64,000 nucleotides of DNA. It comes from Apostichopus japonicus. Taxonomy: Eukaryota > Echinodermata > Holothuroidea > Aspidochirotida > Stichopodidae. Position numbers and translations under genes: made by a program. Under the pieces are notes generated by a model that was given only the letters and a program-made list of their open reading frames with translations, did not search any database and was not told where the DNA came from. Within the stretch, counting starts at the first letter, position 1, and the number at the start of each line of letters is the position of its first letter. Location of the stretch: positions 17,405,501-17,469,500 of the forward strand of contig NC_092569.1 of assembly GCF_037975245.1 (NCBI RefSeq). The letters are read 5' to 3'. Below, one piece after another: positions 23,473-33,453 of the stretch.

Positions 23473-23654
23473 ATATATTTATTTATATAGATATATATAT
23501 ATCTATCTATATATATATATGTATATATATATATGTATATATATATATATTTATATATATATATATATATATATATCTAAATATATATATATATATTTAT
23601 ATATATATATATATATATAGATAGATATATATATATCTATATAAATAAATATAT

Positions 23655-23709
<55 letters not shown>

Positions 23710-23745
23710 TATATATATCTATATATGTATATATATATATGACAT
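23375..23745. repeat. Long AT microsatellite with inverted-repeat arms
   Basis: About 370 bp of AT repeat. Interruptions (ACATGT, TTTATTTATATAG, CTATCTAT) recur in mirror order, forming arms of about 56 bp at 23465-23520 and 23607-23662. It sits between two fibrinogen exons. Confidence 0.9.
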
Positions 23746-23904
23746 ACCGTATACGACGTTTAAAACAACATTACGATATTAACATTAACTTATTGAGTAC
23801 GCTTACAGATGTTTCAAGTCACAATACCTACATGCTAACTAAATGGCTTTATCACGTTTGAAATATGGTTAAAAAAAAAAAAAAACATTTCCTTGTTCAC
23901 ATAC

Positions 23905-24074
23905 CGTCCAGCCTCCTCCACCAACGTCGTTGTTGCAGAACACTTCAAATGGTTCTTCAAATCCATCTGGCTTGATAATGTATACTCCGCTAGAGTTGGA
24001 CGTAGAACACTGACTTTGAACGTCTTGGCAGTCCTTTGGATATTCAGATCGTTGATAAAAGAAGTAATGAGCCA
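23905..24074 (-). CDS. Fibrinogen-related gene, first exon of first fibrinogen domain
   Basis: Encodes YPKDCQDVQSQ, SSGVYIIKPDG, EVFCNN and GGGGWT, the opening block of a fibrinogen C-terminal domain, and ends at a GTATGT donor in phase 0. Two starts are possible. The acceptor TTATTACAG gives 23905-24074 but needs one incoming nucleotide. The acceptor-like CCAAAG just before GACTGC would be phase 0 and could join the signal-peptide exon directly. I cannot decide between them. Confidence 0.8.
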
Positions 24075-25349
24075 CTGTAATAAATATTATGAAATATGTA
24101 TTATGTTCAACTTGTAACAAAACGTGTCACAGTTACTGGACCGTTAAAGAAAATCCTGTCAAGAAAATTGACAACTATCTGTGATTTTACGAGACAACTT
24201 TACCCCCAGCAGGAAAGATTCAATAATAGACAATTGTGTGAAAAGTAACATGAACATCACCATATATCATGTTCTGTGTTAGATTATCTTGCATTCGTTT
24301 ATTTGAAGATAAGATATGTCTTGGTTGGAATGACACAACGAAATAATGAAACACTTATCCTCGTATCCATGTCTTACAATGTGTGTGAAAAGCACCTCGT
24401 GGGGTACAGGGTTATCTAACGTTTTCTATATTCTAAATCATTTGTCAAATGTAAGTGTATTGTCTCGTTATCAGTATTATCGGTTGTAATTTTTGTATTG
24501 TAGCAAGTTGTCGAAAATAACATATCAAATGCTCTCAATGAAACAGTCACCTAAATTTTATTTGGAAACAACGGAGCATATGTATATTTGTTAATTACGT
24601 GTTTATATATCTGAATGAAACGACAAAGCAAAGTAATTGAGGTTAAGAAGTGAAATATCTTAATAAGTAACATGAACACCTTAACATCAAATTTGATATA
24701 TATAGTTAAGGTAAAAAATTGATATATCATACTTTGAGTGCCATCTGTAGTTGAAGGTAAACTTCTCCGATGAATACTCTATTGATGAGAAGAAGAATAA
24801 TCAACAAAAAAATAAATATTTTCTGTTTATTGATAGTAAGTGCTTGTAAAGAACTATTGATTTTACTCAATCTCAGTTACCAACTAATTATTAAAAGAAA
24901 AATTACAAATGCAATAAATTTTCGGAAAACAACTATTTCAAAATAGTTAATAATCTAAATGGTTGCACAATAAATATATTCATATGTCTTATTGGGGGGG
25001 GGGGGGGGGGTAAGCATGTCTGGAAGTTAAACTCAAACTCAATAAATAATTTAAATCCATTCAAACACAAACTTATTTTAAATGCTATATTGATTTGTGT
25101 AGTATTATTTACACGGAGATTGGATATCCATTCAAGGAACACAGATGACTATGTGACAATATAAGTTTTTCGAAGCGCTGTGTATGTGATGAGAAATAAA
25201 TGAAGATTGAAGAAACAAGTTACTAATTTCGGATTTTGCTTTCTTAGATTAAAGAAAATGTGAAAGATATATGTTTGTGAAAATTAAGTTTATGAAATGA
25301 ATTTCATTCCAGCATATCATTAAGGTCGATATTAGATTTTCAACAAACA
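24075..25349 (-). other. Intron of the fibrinogen-related gene, upstream part
   Basis: No recognised exon, but a very short linking exon could hide here. A G homopolymer of about 17 lies near 24994-25010. Confidence 0.5.
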
Positions 25350-25545
25350 CAACAAAAACTTTGAATTGGAATTGAATATACTGAAGGATATTAAAAGTTA
25401 TATACACCGTATATTGTATTTATTAAGTAAGACCTTTCTTAAACCGTGAAAGTACACTATTGATTGCCATGTGTATGCGAAAAGGTATGAAATGCAACAC
25501 TTGCATGGGTAATGCTTGAAAGAGAAATTGGCAGCTGTAAATGAT

Positions 25546-25549
<4 letters not shown>

Positions 25550-25632
<83 letters not shown>
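25550..25632. repeat. AT microsatellite
   Basis: Pure (AT)n. Block A copy 1 has only a short AT run at the matching place (about 595-610), so it has expanded since the duplication or contracted in copy 1. Confidence 0.95.
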
Positions 25633-27934
25633 TTTCTATTGTGAAGAAGCTAACGCGTTCATAAATTTTACGTGTGAACGTACCGGACAATATACGATAC
25701 CGTATTATACGTGCTACAACCCGACGTTACATTAAATAAACAGTTAACGAAATAAGAGTGCATGTTGTAACCGATATTATTCGAAGGCGACGAGAACTAG
25801 GTTTATAGTATAGTACCAGTGTAGAGAAGTAGATTAAAGTATATACTTGCAAGTGATGTGTAACCATTAAAGTTTACTATGCAAGTATTAGTGTTTACGT
25901 GACTTCAATAGATTGACAAATGCCTACTTAGAAGAAATCAAATGAAACTAAATGGGAAATATAAAAGAAAATTATAGAAGCTTCTAGAACATGTGTTCTC
26001 TCTACATTAAAATTAGATAATCAAGACAAAAAAATATACTCAATCTTGTTAAATGACGTTGATTGACAAACAAGGACAAAGAGGACAAATTTTATTTAGT
26101 TCAAACATTGTCAGAATATTTTATTTGTCCAAGCTTTCAGCATAGATATTTTCTAAGTTACTATATGAAAGTCTTTGTTTGTCCAATAACAAACAAACGT
26201 TGTCATTTAACAGTTCCGTCTATAATATTCCAATAACTTTGTTGATATTTTAATTATGATATGAATATATATATATATATATTGTCCATAATTTACTCTG
26301 TTTTCAAAACTCAAGAAGTATTTTCTTAAAACTTTAAGACAAAGAAAAAAACTAATAAAATGATCTAGAATTGTTTACCATACTTTCTCAATTATACGAT
26401 AGATTTTTAAGTAATTAACGTAGACTAGTGGAAACGTATAAGGGTACATACAGGCTTTACTTGGACAAGAAGTGGAGTGGTTAAATGTAACAGAGAGCGG
26501 ACTACAATTATGATAATAACATTTTTGGCTAAAATTAAAGAAATTTCAATCTAAAGATCTAATCATTTAGTCAACGATTTTTTTTTTTATTTCGAGTAAG
26601 ATAACCTATACTATAGGCGTACAATAATTTGTGTACTAATGTAGTCAAATCGATTTGTTAAGAGGCAGTTATCCGTATCTAATGGGGAAAAATATATATA
26701 TATATATATATATATATAATAGTCAATGAAATTCAGTGAGATCTACGTTCAAAGTTTATAACATGATTAGGGTAGTTTAATGAATTTAACTGTTCAAGTG
26801 TCTTAAAATAACTTTCACGCATGTTTTTGTTTTATTCTGAAATATTAACAGAAGGCTTACCACATTTTCTCATTTATACAATAAACTGTTAACATATTTA
26901 AATTAGACTAGTTGAAACGCGTAAGGGTAAAGGCTTTATTAAGATAGGAAGTGCAGTGATTTATGAATCAGAAAGCGGATTACAATTACTTTTATTCTTA
27001 TTAATATTATTATATATTTTTCGCTTGAATTTAAGAAATTTCAAGATAAAGATGAAATCATTGAATTATTCAAATGTAAAGTGTAACTTATTAATATTAC
27101 TTAGTCTTGCAATACTTTGCGTACTACTATAGATAAATCGATTTGATGAGAGGCAATCCGTATCAAGTGGGAAAATATAAAGAATTGATGATAGTCAATG
27201 AAATTGAGTGAGATATATGTTAATGTTTCTAAAAATGATTAGGGTAGTCTTAATGGGTTTAAATGTTCAACTGTCTTAAAATAACTTCTACGAATGTTTT
27301 GTTTTATTCTGAAAATATTAACAGTCATGTACTAAATCATTTAGTAAAACAAACAATTCTTGTGTATGAACTTTAGTGTTATATTACATAAATTAGCGAC
27401 AAATGGGTAAACATATACACTTAGGTTTACATAAATGGGAATGTGCGTTATTCATTGAACTATAAGAGAACGCTTCTTAAAGCAGTATAAAATTTGAATT
27501 TTAACTAAAAATAAAAAAATTATAATTTTTTTTGTAGCTTCCAGTGCACATTTTACAACAAAACCACACTTTCCTGTACGCTGCTGAAATAGATTATTAT
27601 TTTGGAACGAAGGAATTTATTGAAGAAATATTAGTATTAGCAAAATAAATTTACTTTTTTTTATAAGTGGCCATATTCAAACTGCATTAATTTCAAGAAT
27701 GTTATAATGTAAATTGTCGAACACGTTATTAAGTATTTTTGATTTTCTTCATATTTTGGGGGAAACTATCAAATCTAACAAGCAAAAATGCAACATTAAA
27801 AAGTTTATACAGTGATTGAATTTTCTACCTGACTTTTTTGTTGTTGAAATTGTAACATCTAACAATCAAGACAGATTGATGAACGCAACGATTTATAAGA
27901 AACAAAAACGAAAACTGTTAACTGTTTAACTCAC

Positions 27935-28015
27935 CGTTTCTTCCGAGGACGTAAAGGCGATAGTTATTGTGCACAAGAATGCAAATATTGCTCGAACAGC
28001 CACGGAAGGCTCCAT
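27935..28015 (-). CDS. Fibrinogen-related gene, signal-peptide first exon
   Basis: ATG at 28015 opens 27 codons (MEPSVAVRAIFAFL, then a hydrophobic core, then SSEET), followed by a canonical GTGAGT donor, phase 0. No acceptor is needed upstream because the ATG lies within the exon. It is the nearest upstream coding exon, in the right orientation, for the fibrinogen exons below 24075, and secreted fibrinogen-related proteins need a signal peptide. The link is inferred from position and orientation. A transcript would settle it. A 166-bp stretch around it (27908-28073) is identical to 2773-2938. Confidence 0.7.
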
Positions 28016-30016
28016 ATTTATGAATGTCTTGGTATAATATGAATGACAACTCAAATGAAATGTATCTCCAGAGGTAAGAAATATCCTCAATGTTCCTGAA
28101 AACAACGGATGACCTGAAGTGTATTTACAAAGATGTAAAATGATTATGTCTCGCAGCCAGTTTCTATGTTCTTCTTCGTCGTTAGATACTGTCTGTCAGT
28201 TTTAAACAAGGATAAGGATTCAAAGGCACCCATCCACAATGGAAATTTCCAGTCGGTCAAGAAAGCTGATACATGTTACGTCATGGAAATATTTACAAAT
28301 TGTGCGAGAGTACAGCATATACAGCTATTTAGATGTGTGTATTTTATGTAAGGTAGCACGTCCTCTCCCCTCTCCATTCCCTTTTCCTCTCTTATTTAGT
28401 TTTTGGCCTAGTGACACACACAAAATTTATACTAGGAACTTCGTACACCAGTGGTTTACCAGAGAGAGGGGGAGGGGCAGAATGCACTCCACATTTTTAG
28501 AGGACGAAGCGTGGAAGAGTAATCGATATAGTCTCAAACATTGAGAAGATTTGGAGTTCTACCACAAAATGTATTATAAATGATGGAAAAGATATCATTT
28601 TCCATTTACCAAACTAAACATTTGTTTCCTTAGATCCCTCCCCTAACCGATGTCAGCCAAATTTGGTGACCCTTCACCCCCCCCCCTCTCCCCAATAAAA
28701 TTTGAACCGATACACTTTTTGGCGGTTTCAATCACCAGAAGGAATCAGGAGGCCCAACCAACGCCTCTCCGCTGGCAGAAATAAATTAAAAACGATTCCT
28801 GAAGTATTCCTGTAATAGTAAATATATGCAGTCGAAAATCTTTCAACATTTCTTCAATAATTGCAGAATATAGCACCGGTACATCAAAGCACCCTCCATT
28901 TTACAAGAGTTCTGAAAGGAAGATGACATACGTCCCATTAGACCCTCCCCTGGACGACAAAAAATCTAATACCCCCACTACATATAAATCCTTGCCCCGC
29001 TAGATTAGAGCCTGAATCGTATCTTATGACCTTATATTCTCGGACTCTTAAAATAGTGACGAAATATTTCTTATTTTCAAACATCACGAACGCTAGCTTT
29101 CTGCCTGTCATATACAAGACATCCCCACATCCCGCGCTATGATTTTTCTTGAACACTACCAATTATATAACGGTTACGCGGCATGCATTATGTATGCTTG
29201 AATGTTGCTAAATTGTGTGCAACTGAACCCAACCCTATATTACCCAGTCGTGTTTAGGCCGGTTATTACATGATCACATCGATATAACAAAAGCGAAAAT
29301 TCGTAGTTTCGACAACACAAAAGATAAAGACCGATGCCAAAATTTGCATACGTGCATAATTATATGTACTATCGTTTGGCTACTTAACAACCTAGCAATT
29401 GTCGTATCATTGACAAAACAAATATAAACCTCTATGTGCTAACGTATCCATACTTGCATATTTACATTGTAAGATATCTTAACTGAGCAACCTAGAAACT
29501 AGCTATCATTTCCAAAATAAAGTTGCATCTTTGACACACATAAATTTGTCTCTTTTCAATCGTGATTTTCTATTATGTTTCTTATCTTGTACAGATTATT
29601 GTTTGGGGAAGTTAATAGGCGGAAAGAATTTTTAGCGTAATCAAATAAACACTTCCGAACAATAACAGTGGTAATTTATGTAAGTGGAAATGGAAGTCTA
29701 GACTAAAAATCGTTATGGTATCTGGATAAATGGGTTGTTAAATGTTCTTGGAGCATAACGAGAATGTTATAGTTTATGTAAAAACTGTTTTCTTATGACA
29801 GGAATCTGCTGCGTATATGAAAATATCCAACAATATGAAAGTTAAAGATTATTTGTGTATACGTGCCGTTTTTGGGGGGCTTGACTATGGGGAGAGGAGG
29901 AGGGGGGGGTTAAGGAAGTCTACAACAACACCCGCAGAAATTCTATCTTCCGTTTTATATTCCATTTGTAAAGATCTAGCCTTCGACCTGGCTCCTAGGC
30001 TAAATAAGAATGAACA

Positions 30017-32060
30017 TTCAATTCAATTCAATTCATAAGACTTTATTTCAATCTCTCGCATTAAAGTATGCAATTATGACAATAGACGTGGGTAAATGTA
30101 CAAGAGAACAAGAGATTGAGGAGTGCCAACAAGAAGCTCTGCAGAGCTTGTTTACGTTGACACCCCTTTACAAATAAAACATAGAAAGAAAGCTTAAGTA
30201 TACAGAGAAAACAGAACAAAGATGGCAAAGAAAGGAAAATACAAAATCAATGATAGTTTGATATAAGATACTCTTTAAGACGTTTTTTGAAGGTGTTCAG
30301 AGTTTTACAACCAGTAATAGTAGTAGGGAGGGAATTCCAAAGTTTTACACCGACATAACGAATACCAAGTTGTGCAGACCTAAGTCTAAAGTAAGGAACA
30401 GTCAATTGATTTGGCGCACGGTTGGGATAAGGATCGTTACGTAACTGAAAATAGTTGCGAAAAGTCGACGGAGCACTATCATGTAACCAATTGAAAATAA
30501 AAATACCAACATAGTAACGATTTATATCATAGATACTAAGAGCGTTAAGAGTAGTAAACAGGGGTGCTGTATGCTGGAGGTAATCCGCATTACAAATATA
30601 ACGAATGGCTCTCTTTTGAAGTAAGTAAAGGGGTTGAATTCTAGAGGCATGGGTACTGCCCCAAATAACATTACAATATGTAAGATAGGGAAGTATGAGT
30701 GTATTATACAAAGTGACCAATGTGCTTCTGGGAATGATTTGGCGAAGACTATTAAGAACTCCAGCGCCTTTAGACACTTTCATACAAATATTCTGAATAT
30801 GATTATTCCAAGAAAGATGATTATCTATATAAACCCCAAGAAATTTAGTAGTCTTAGACAGCATAACATCAACACCGCAAAGTCTGATACTATTAATGTT
30901 AGGATTTAAGTGCTTTGAAGGTGTACTAAACACAATAGAGGTAGTTTTCTTAACATTTAGTGACAATCTATTTGCACAAAACCAATCATGAATATATGTA
31001 AACTCATTCTGTATAGTATCCAATAGAAAATTAATGTCATTACTGGAAAAGAACAGGTTGGTATCATCAGCATAAGAGATTATATGAAATTTGTTGCTGG
31101 CTCTATAGAGGTCATTAACATAAATTATAAACAACAATGGACCAAGTATGGACCCTTGAGGAACACCACACTTAATTGGCTTAGAAACAGAATTTATATT
31201 ATTAATAACAACAAACTGGTGACGATCAGCAAGATAGCTTTTGAACCACTGAAGTACAGTTCCCCGGATTCCATAATGACTAAGTTTTTCAAGTAAAATG
31301 TTATGGTCAAGGGTATCAAACGCCTTCGACAGATCCAGAAATATACCAGAAGCATACTGATTATTTTCGAAAGCTTCCATAACTTTACAAGTAAAATGTA
31401 AAATAGCATGTGTTGTTGAGCGGCCAGGAAGGAAACCAAATTGATAATTATACAGTAAATTATGCTTAGCAATAAAGTTATATAACCGTGAGAACATTAT
31501 TTTTTCGATTACCTTGGAGAAACATGGGAGAACTGAAATGGGTCTATAATTATTCACGGATTCCTTTTCTCCGGCCTTAAAGACAGGAACAACTCGAGCT
31601 ATTTTTAAAGATGTGGGGACAACACCAAGCTCAAAAGAGAGATTACAAAGATATGTGAGTGGAATACATAATGAATGGGCAACATGTTTTACAATAATAG
31701 CAGAAACACCATCAAAACCAGCAGCGGATGGCTTGAGTGATAGAAGTACTTTAAGGACCTCATCTCTTGTTGCAGGAATAATGAATAAAGAATCAATAAC
31801 TGGTGCTTGCAGGTACATTTTGTAGTGAGAATTAACATTAGGAATCTTATGTTGAGTGGCTGGACCAATAGTAGTAAAATAATCATTAAAAATGTTTCCA
31901 ATATCCATAGGATTAGAAAAACTGACCCCCTGAAAATTAATCTGTTCAGGAGTGCGATTAGCTTGTCGACCATGTAAAAGGGTATTTATTGACCGCCACA
32001 TACTTTTCGCATCCTGGTTGTTATTATTAAACATATTGGTGTAGTAAGACTTTTTGGCCA
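30017..32060 (-). mobile_element. 5'-truncated non-LTR retrotransposon (LINE)
   Basis: The 3' end lies at low coordinates with a (TTGAA)n-type tail (30017-30036 on the plus strand), typical of CR1/L2/Jockey-like LINEs. The insert interrupts block A: 'gaacat' on its left and 'aaagaactttctg' on its right are adjacent in copies 1 and 3. It is truncated inside ORF2, so the endonuclease domain and any ORF1 are missing. No clear target duplication is visible. Confidence 0.93.
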
Positions 32061-32061
32061 T
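30247..32061 (-). CDS. LINE reverse transcriptase (truncated ORF2)
   Basis: About 604 uninterrupted codons beginning MAKKSYYTNMF. Reverse-transcriptase blocks appear in order: PVFKAGEKESVNNYRPISVL, GFLPGRSTTHAI, LDLSKAFDTLDHN, GVPQGSILGPLLF, and the catalytic box YADDTNLFF. They are followed by FLGVYID and a conserved C-terminal region (KLWNSLP, FKKRLKEYL). The frame stays open for about 37 codons beyond the 5' end, but those residues come from block A host DNA. No stops or frameshifts are seen, so the insertion is fairly young. Without an endonuclease it cannot mobilise itself. It belongs to the CR1/L2/Jockey assemblage, with the exact clade undetermined. Confidence 0.9.
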   Translation of the reverse strand: MAKKSYYTNMFNNNNQDAKSMWRSINTLLHGRQANRTPEQINFQGVSFSNPMDIGNIFNDYFTTIGPATQHKIPNVNSHYKMYLQAPVIDSLFIIPATRDEVLKVLLSLKPSAAGFDGVSAIIVKHVAHSLCIPLTYLCNLSFELGVVPTSLKIARVVPVFKAGEKESVNNYRPISVLPCFSKVIEKIMFSRLYNFIAKHNLLYNYQFGFLPGRSTTHAILHFTCKVMEAFENNQYASGIFLDLSKAFDTLDHNILLEKLSHYGIRGTVLQWFKSYLADRHQFVVINNINSVSKPIKCGVPQGSILGPLLFIIYVNDLYRASNKFHIISYADDTNLFFSSNDINFLLDTIQNEFTYIHDWFCANRLSLNVKKTTSIVFSTPSKHLNPNINSIRLCGVDVMLSKTTKFLGVYIDNHLSWNNHIQNICMKVSKGAGVLNSLRQIIPRSTLVTLYNTLILPYLTYCNVIWGSTHASRIQPLYLLQKRAIRYICNADYLQHTAPLFTTLNALSIYDINRYYVGIFIFNWLHDSAPSTFRNYFQLRNDPYPNRAPNQLTVPYFRLRSAQLGIRYVGVKLWNSLPTTITGCKTLNTFKKRLKEYLISNYH

Positions 32062-32217
32062 ATAAAGAACTTTCTGATTAATAGAATGCCAATCTAGATA
32101 TATCCAGTCTTGCCAGGTGAAAACGAGAACTCGCAAAACAATGTTGTAAGAAAATAATAGTATATGCATACAAGTTGTAAATCATCGTGTCATTCAAATA
32201 TTACCTAAAGTGAAGGT

Positions 32218-32780
32218 CATGAACGGTCACCTCAGAAATATTTGCGCTACAGGCGCGGTTGCAATGTCTCAGCCGAACGAATTACATATGTTTGTAGAAC
32301 TGATAGCTGTTAAGGGGTGAATTATGTAGGTGAAACAGGCTACCTGTTCCGCTTACGTTTTAATAATCACAAAAAAACTATTCGTGATAATTTTGCAGGA
32401 TTCCCCGTTTCCGAACATTTCAATCTTCATAGACATTCTCTCACATACCTAAAATGTATTTTAAATGCGTCGAACCTTCAAATTTGTAACTGAACGTAAT
32501 CGAAACGCAATCGATTGGTTATTTCGTATTAAGTCTCACATCACCAGCCTCAACAAAGACTTGGGACCACTAAACAGCTATCAGTTTTACAAACATGTAA
32601 TTTGTTCTTCCTATTCTTTGCTCCTTAATCCGCTTACTGTATAGTCATGGTTTATTTGGTTCTATTTCCAGCAATGCCCCTTACACTTACCTAGCCCCAT
32701 ACTTTCATTGTTACATTTTGTATTTTTCATTCCACTGTCAAGTATTGCTGACGAAGGTCCGAGGGGTACCGAAAATTCCA
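32218..32780 (+). mobile_element. Penelope-like element 3' remnant with GIY-YIG domain
   Basis: Reads NYVGETGY, then FRLRFNNHKKTIRDN, FPVSEHFNLHRHSL and ILNAS. After a one-base frame change it reads ERNRNAIDWLFRIKSHITSL and KDLGPLNSYQFY. The order GxYVGET, basic His-rich helix, E/W-containing C-terminal helix matches the GIY-YIG endonuclease tail of Penelope-like elements. A stop and a frameshift make it a pseudogene. A hammerhead-like core follows (CTGACGA at 32748, GAAA at 32771). The third copy of block A breaks off inside this element at 14542. Confidence 0.65.
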
Positions 32781-33453
32781 ATATATTTTTTTTAAAACAA
32801 TACTCCTTATTTGTCAATTTTGTGTAATATCTTATTTCTGTGTTTGTTCTACGGGGATTTAAAAACATTGTTAAACATGGCTAATAATGAATAAATAGGA
32901 CACAATCTGGGAACTAAAAAAAATACACAGGATGCGAGTACTTGATACAAATAGATTTCAATTTTATTCAGAGCTGTCTTCTAGACGTAGATCATTAATT
33001 TTCTATAATTTCCATTTACAAGATTTTTCATACATAAATACCACCATCGTAAATGTATTTCAACATTACGGTAGCTCATAACCGCCACACAAATACACCA
33101 CCTTTTGACTAAAATCCATTTATCTATGAAAGAATATCGAAACGGTAGTTCTGCAATGAAACTTAATCATATATCTTGCATATGAAAGAATGGAAATTAA
33201 AGTAAATATTAAATAAAAAAAATTAAAAAAAAACAATATATGAATTTGACATCTCTTTTAACATTTCATTTGAAGTCTATATGAAAAACAATGTATTTTT
33301 AACACAATTATCCTGTTAGTTGTATTGTTACTGCAAACCAGTAGAAACTTAATTCCACAAAGTACTTCTAACAACAGTCACGACAAAAAAAAATGTTTTT
33401 GACTGAGAAAGATGGAGTAAGAAAAACTGTGAAAGATGGCGCAAGGATGACTG

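Larger units (their letters stand above)
25350..33453 (+). repeat. Segmental duplication block A, copy 2
   Basis: Collinear with 385-5944. It is longer because of a 2.0-kb LINE at 30017-32060, extra AT repeats (25550-25632, 26266-26283, 26694-26718) and small indels. It holds the signal-peptide exon of the fibrinogen-related gene at 27935-28015 and a Penelope-like remnant at 32218-32780. Apart from those I see no gene in this block. Confidence 0.92.

Noticed and set aside
22350-25735. Several Ile/Tyr-alternating open frames
   Set aside because: They are translations of AT microsatellites.
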